Below, one piece after another: positions 31,473-34,619 of a DNA stretch of 34,619 nucleotides. Each line of letters opens with the position of its first letter. The stretch's first letter is position 1. The notes beneath the pieces were generated by a model. That model saw nothing but the letters and a program-made list of their open reading frames with translations, did no database searches and had not been told where the DNA came from. A program made the position numbers and the translations under genes. This DNA comes from Polaromonas sp. YR568 (lineage in GTDB: Bacteria > Pseudomonadota > Gammaproteobacteria > Burkholderiales > Burkholderiaceae): positions 1 to 34,619 of the forward strand of contig CAMBWM010000002.1 of the NCBI GenBank assembly GCA_945871335.1, in the 5' to 3' direction.

Positions 31473-32459
31473 TCAGTCGCCGACGATCTTGGCTGAGCGA
31501 ATAACATCACCCCATCGCTCGATTTCCTGCTGCACGAAGCGCCCCATTTCGGCTGGAGAACTGCCGATAGGCTGGACGTTCAAGTCCTGTAGTCGACCCA
31601 CGACGCTGGGCTGCTTGAGGATCTCAGCGATCCATCCCGAGAGCTTCGAAGCAACCTCAGGGGGGGTCTTGGGTGGAACCACAAAACCGTACCAAACGAC
31701 AGACTGAAATCCCGGGATGATTTCCGACATGGTCGGCACGTCCGGCAAGGCCGGGTTGCGCACTTCGGTACCTACGGCCAGCGCCCGCAGTCTCCCCCCC
31801 TTAATATGCGGATAGCTGGTGCTCAGCTCGGTGAACATGAAGTCGGTTTGGCCCTGCAGCAACCCGGTGAGGGCTGCTGCGCCCCCCTTGTAAGGCACAT
31901 GAAGGATGTCGGAGCCAGACTGAGCCTTAAATTTTTCGGTGGTGATATGGACCGTGGTGCCGAGGCCGCCGGTGCCGTAATTAAGCTTTCCAGGGTTCGC
32001 TTTCGCGTAATTAATAATATCTCGCACCGACTTGTAGGGAGACTCGCTGCGCACGATGAGCACATTTGAAATGGAGGCGACCAGCGAAACCGGAACGAAC
32101 ACGGCAGGATCGAAGGTCATCTTGGCATAAATTAGCTTATTCAGCGCGATCGGGCCCGCCGCGGAGAACATCAACGTATACCCATCGGGGGCTGAACGCG
32201 CAACATACTCTGCTCCGACATTGCCAGAGGCGCCTCCTGCACGATTCTCAACGATAACGGATTGCCCTGACTTCACACGCAATTGATCCGCCAATATGCG
32301 GGCAATGGCATCGGTGGCTGCGCCGGGAGCGACCGGCACCACGATGCGAATAGGTCGATTCGGAAAATCATCCTGCGCCATGGGAGCAGATGACAGGCTA
32401 AGCGCCACAGCCGCTACTGAGCAGAGCAGCACTACACGCCGGGACAAAAGTTGTCTCAT
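31473..32459 (-). CDS. Bug/TctC-type periplasmic receptor (third)
   Basis: 328 residues. Signal peptide: MRQLLSRRVVLLCS then a hydrophobic run to APMAQ (about 25-29), with cleavage expected there. Mature start: FPNRPIRIVVPVAPGAATDAIARIL; later VIVENRAGGASG, DGYTLMFSAAG, LNYGTGGLGTTVHITTEKF, VPYKGGAAALTGLLQGQTD and PTMSEIIPGF, all family features. First gene of a three-gene group with the SDR and MmgE/PrpD proteins, so it probably supplies their carboxylate substrate. The paired arginines leave Tat or Sec export open. Upstream sequence (32460-32600) is AT-rich and should hold its promoter; AGGGA lies 7 nt before the ATG. Confidence 0.92.
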   Translation of the reverse strand: MRQLLSRRVVLLCSVAAVALSLSSAPMAQDDFPNRPIRIVVPVAPGAATDAIARILADQLRVKSGQSVIVENRAGGASGNVGAEYVARSAPDGYTLMFSAAGPIALNKLIYAKMTFDPAVFVPVSLVASISNVLIVRSESPYKSVRDIINYAKANPGKLNYGTGGLGTTVHITTEKFKAQSGSDILHVPYKGGAAALTGLLQGQTDFMFTELSTSYPHIKGGRLRALAVGTEVRNPALPDVPTMSEIIPGFQSVVWYGFVVPPKTPPEVASKLSGWIAEILKQPSVVGRLQDLNVQPIGSSPAEMGRFVQQEIERWGDVIRSAKIVGD

Positions 32460-32699
32460 GAGAATCCCTAATTTATTGATTTAATAGAAAGAGGCGAATT
32501 TCAAACGCATCTTCAGTATGAAGTCTTTGATGGGCCGTTGTTCCCCGTAATTACCCTAAAAATTCTGCAACGACACTCCGCTTGGGCGATTTTGTACGCC
32601 ACCTCAGTCGAAAACTTTACCGCTGCGGCACGGCGCGAAGCCCTCAAGACGCGCGACATTTTGCAGGCCGCGCGCAAGCCGACCTAGGGCCAACGCGCC

Positions 32700-32728
32700 T
32701 TGAATTTGTCACGCCGCCGCGCTATGCT
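32700..32728 (+). promoter_or_regulatory. Promoter placing the DUF1800 transcript start at its ATG
   Basis: TTGAAT (32700-32705), 17-nt spacer, TATGCT (32723-32728), a good sigma-70 match. The -10 ends 6 nt before the ATG at 32735, so the expected transcript start falls on the start codon. There is no Shine-Dalgarno sequence. Leaderless translation is inferred; a start at the in-frame ATG 32741 would leave a leader of a few nucleotides. Confidence 0.6.
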
Positions 32729-32734
32729 TTGGTC

Positions 32735-34228
32735 ATGTCCATGAGCCCGCTTGATTCAGTCCGCTTTGCCCGCCAGGTCGGCTTTGGCCTGGCGCCGGAC
32801 GAAGCCACCCCCGACGATCCGCTAGCCTGGGCCCAAGCCCAGCTCGACAAAGCCCCGCCCGTGGCTTTTCTGGCCGACAGAAAGGGCGCGCTGATGACCG
32901 GCCTGCCCGAAAACCTGCGCCTGGTGCACACGCAAGCCGAGGCCACGAAAGCGATGCAAGGTCATTGGGACGCCGAAAAAAACAGCTTTGAGCAGTCACG
33001 TAAATTGCCACGCCCCGAGTGGGAAAAACTGCGTTACGAAACGGTGGACCTGCCCTATTGGCGCATGACGCCCTGGCAAGAGGTGCTGGCGCGTGGCGCC
33101 ATGGCCGTCAACGGCCCGGCCCCTGTGTTTGAGCGTTTCTGGCACTTCTGGACCAACCACTTCACAGTGGCGCCAGCCACCAACAATATCAACGCCATGG
33201 TCGGGCCTTACATGCGCATGTTGCGCGGCCACATGAGCGGCCACTTTCGCGACATGCTGTTTGAAGCGGTCACGCACCCGGCCATGGTGCTGTATCTGGA
33301 CAACGCCATCTCCACCGGCCCACGCTCTCAAAACAGCCGGAACGAAGTCAGCAAGAACGGCAAAGCCAAGCACAGCATCAACGAAAACCTGGGGCGCGAG
33401 CTGTTAGAACTGTTTACGCTCAGCCCGGCCGCCGGCTACAGCCAGGCCGACGTGGCGGGCGCCACCTTCATCCTGACCGGCTGGGGCGTGCACAAGCCCT
33501 CAGACACCTGGAACAAATCCGGCGCGCCCTATGGCAGTTACTTTGACTTTGGCCGGCATGAGCCGGGCAGCCACAGCGTGTTGGGCAAGTCTTACAGCGC
33601 GTTTGTGCGCAACGACGGCAAGCTCAACGACCTGATTGATGACTTGGCCGCCCACCCCGCGACGGCGCAGCATATTTGCCTCAAACTGGCCACCGCTTTC
33701 ATCGCCGACGAGCCACCCCCTGAGGCTGTGGCGCGGCTGGTGAAAGTATTCACACAAAGCAAAGGTCATCTGCCCAGCCTGCACAAGGCGGTGGTGGCCG
33801 AGGTGGCACTGGCAGGCGCAGCCTCTCGCAAATTTCTGCTGCCCGAAAGCTGGCTCTGGAGCATTTACCGCGTGGCGGGCGCAGAGCTGCCCGTGGTGCC
33901 GCCGCTGCGCGAACTGCGCGGCGAGCGCCTGAACGACATCCTCACTGAGCTGGGTCAACCGGTTCATTATTGTCCGCAGCCCAATGGCTGGTCGCTGCAA
34001 AGTCGGGACTGGATTTCCAAAGAAATGCTAGACCGGCGCGTGCGCTACGCCTTTCAGTTTGTAGCGCGTGTGCGCCAACCAGGCTCGCTCACCCAGGTGC
34101 TGCTGCGGCAGCAAGGCCAGGGGCCGCTGGCGCAACAGTTACGCACGGCGGCCGCCACCGCCGAAGGCCCGGAGAGGCGCGGCATCTGGGCCGCTTACCT
34201 GACCTCACCCGACATGTTGTGGAGCTGA
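32735..34228 (+). CDS. DUF1800 family protein
   Basis: 497 residues. DUF1800 proteins are widespread, have no proven activity, and are almost always encoded with a DUF1501 partner, as here (5 nt downstream). Seen: DSVRFARQVGFGLAPDE (7-23), FWHFWTNHFTVAP, then the family core KHSINENLGRELLELFTL and GYSQADVAGATFILTGWGV, followed by LATAFIADEPP and the C-terminal RVRYAFQFVARV. No signal peptide is evident at the chosen start, unlike the partner. The frame continues upstream to 32582 (TTG), but that part has no family similarity and lies before the promoter. Confidence 0.88.
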   Translation: MSMSPLDSVRFARQVGFGLAPDEATPDDPLAWAQAQLDKAPPVAFLADRKGALMTGLPENLRLVHTQAEATKAMQGHWDAEKNSFEQSRKLPRPEWEKLRYETVDLPYWRMTPWQEVLARGAMAVNGPAPVFERFWHFWTNHFTVAPATNNINAMVGPYMRMLRGHMSGHFRDMLFEAVTHPAMVLYLDNAISTGPRSQNSRNEVSKNGKAKHSINENLGRELLELFTLSPAAGYSQADVAGATFILTGWGVHKPSDTWNKSGAPYGSYFDFGRHEPGSHSVLGKSYSAFVRNDGKLNDLIDDLAAHPATAQHICLKLATAFIADEPPPEAVARLVKVFTQSKGHLPSLHKAVVAEVALAGAASRKFLLPESWLWSIYRVAGAELPVVPPLRELRGERLNDILTELGQPVHYCPQPNGWSLQSRDWISKEMLDRRVRYAFQFVARVRQPGSLTQVLLRQQGQGPLAQQLRTAAATAEGPERRGIWAAYLTSPDMLWS

Positions 34229-34233
34229 CGCCC

Positions 34234-34619
34234 ATGCAAAGAAGACATTTTCTGGGCGCCGGCGCCAGCCTCACTTTAGTCGGCCACCCCTTGTTGGCGG
34301 CGGCGCAAAGCAGCAACACGTTTGCACAGCGCCGCCTGCTGGTCTTGATGCTGCGCGGCGGCATGGACGGCCTGTGCGCCATACCGCCGACCGGCGACCC
34401 CCGATTGCAAGCGCTGCGCGCCAACCTGGTGCCGGCCAAGCTCTTGCACGGCAATGACTTTTTTGGCGTGCACCCGGCGCTGCCCACTTTGGCGGGCTTG
34501 ATGGCCCAGGGCCAGGCTGTGGCCGTGCATGCCACCGGCTTTGGCTACACCGGCCGCTCTCACTTTGAAGGCCAGGACATCATGCAAAGCGGCGTGGTCA
34601 AACCCTATGCTTCAGCCTC
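34234..34619 (+). CDS. DUF1501 family protein, N-terminal part
   Basis: 128 codons present; the gene runs off the right edge. A twin-arginine signal peptide is visible: QRRHFLGAGASLTLVG (2-17) with a hydrophobic run and likely cleavage after LLAAA (20-24), so the protein should be exported folded. The mature start, RRLLVLMLRGGMDGL, then HPALPTLAGLMAQGQ and HATGFGYTGRSHFEGQDIMQSG, match DUF1501, a family distantly related to alkaline-phosphatase-like sulfatases. The ATG at 34234 follows the DUF1800 stop by 5 nt; the two are probably co-transcribed and may act together. Confidence 0.9.
   Translation, partial: MQRRHFLGAGASLTLVGHPLLAAAQSSNTFAQRRLLVLMLRGGMDGLCAIPPTGDPRLQALRANLVPAKLLHGNDFFGVHPALPTLAGLMAQGQAVAVHATGFGYTGRSHFEGQDIMQSGVVKPYASA

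Noticed and set aside
1..34619. CRISPR array, tRNA or rRNA genes
   Set aside because: No regularly spaced repeats and no tRNA- or rRNA-like sequence were noticed in reading the strands; almost all sequence is coding.

Overview
The window looks like chromosomal DNA of a GC-rich betaproteobacterium, most likely order Burkholderiales and perhaps Comamonadaceae. This is inferred from the housekeeping genes (PBP4, TsaB, RimI, PyrF), three periplasmic Bug-type solute receptors with no partner transporter in view, IclR regulators and an aerobic acyl-CoA catabolic gene set. I ran no database search; family calls rest on motifs read in the translations.

Layout. (1) 1-4248: housekeeping block. A truncated dacB diverges from tsaB-rimI-(HolD-like); then come a convergent EamA-type permease and pyrF. 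(2) 15415 down to 4279, minus strand: an eleven-gene, tightly packed operon with four ATGA stop/start overlaps. In transcription order it encodes a carboxymuconolactone-decarboxylase-family protein, a dienoyl-CoA-reductase-like SDR, a second SDR, an acyl-CoA ligase, an acyl-CoA dehydrogenase, a crotonase, AtuA in two separate pieces, the beta and biotin-bearing alpha subunits of an acyl-CoA carboxylase, and a small two-helix membrane protein. This set matches the logic of the Pseudomonas acyclic terpene (Atu) pathway: CoA activation, dehydrogenation, carboxylation, hydration. The substrate is not determined by the sequence. (3) 15626-16645: a Bug receptor, divergent from that operon. (4) 22980 down to 16654, minus strand: two fumarate-reductase/ketosteroid-dehydrogenase-type flavoproteins flanking a Bug receptor, an 'FNDWY' barrel protein and two consecutive IclR regulators. 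(5) 23376-29028, plus strand: a crotonase, an Old Yellow Enzyme/FadH-like protein with an eroded C-terminal half, an Asp/Glu racemase-superfamily protein, a PRISE-type enone reductase, and two more FNDWY proteins. (6) 32459 down to 29217, minus strand: Bug receptor, an SDR lacking the catalytic residues, and an MmgE/PrpD protein. (7) 32735-34619: a DUF1800 gene and the start of a DUF1501 gene, a common pair.

Taken together, 4.3-29 kb reads as a composite catabolic region for a branched, unsaturated, probably terpenoid or alicyclic carboxylate or enone. It has uptake receptors, ring/chain redox enzymes (two flavoproteins, an OYE, a PRISE reductase, SDRs), CoA activation, beta-oxidation and carboxylation. 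The least described elements are the family of three two-domain FNDWY proteins, the PRISE reductase in a bacterial operon, the small membrane protein coupled to the carboxylase, and related AT-rich sites at the three catabolic promoters.

A second theme is translation start architecture. dacB, tsaB, pyrF and the DUF1800 gene all have a -10-like hexamer exactly 6 nt before the ATG and no Shine-Dalgarno sequence, which suggests leaderless mRNAs. The dacB/tsaB pair does this with one near-perfect inverted repeat that includes both start codons. No rRNA, tRNA, CRISPR array or insertion sequence was seen.
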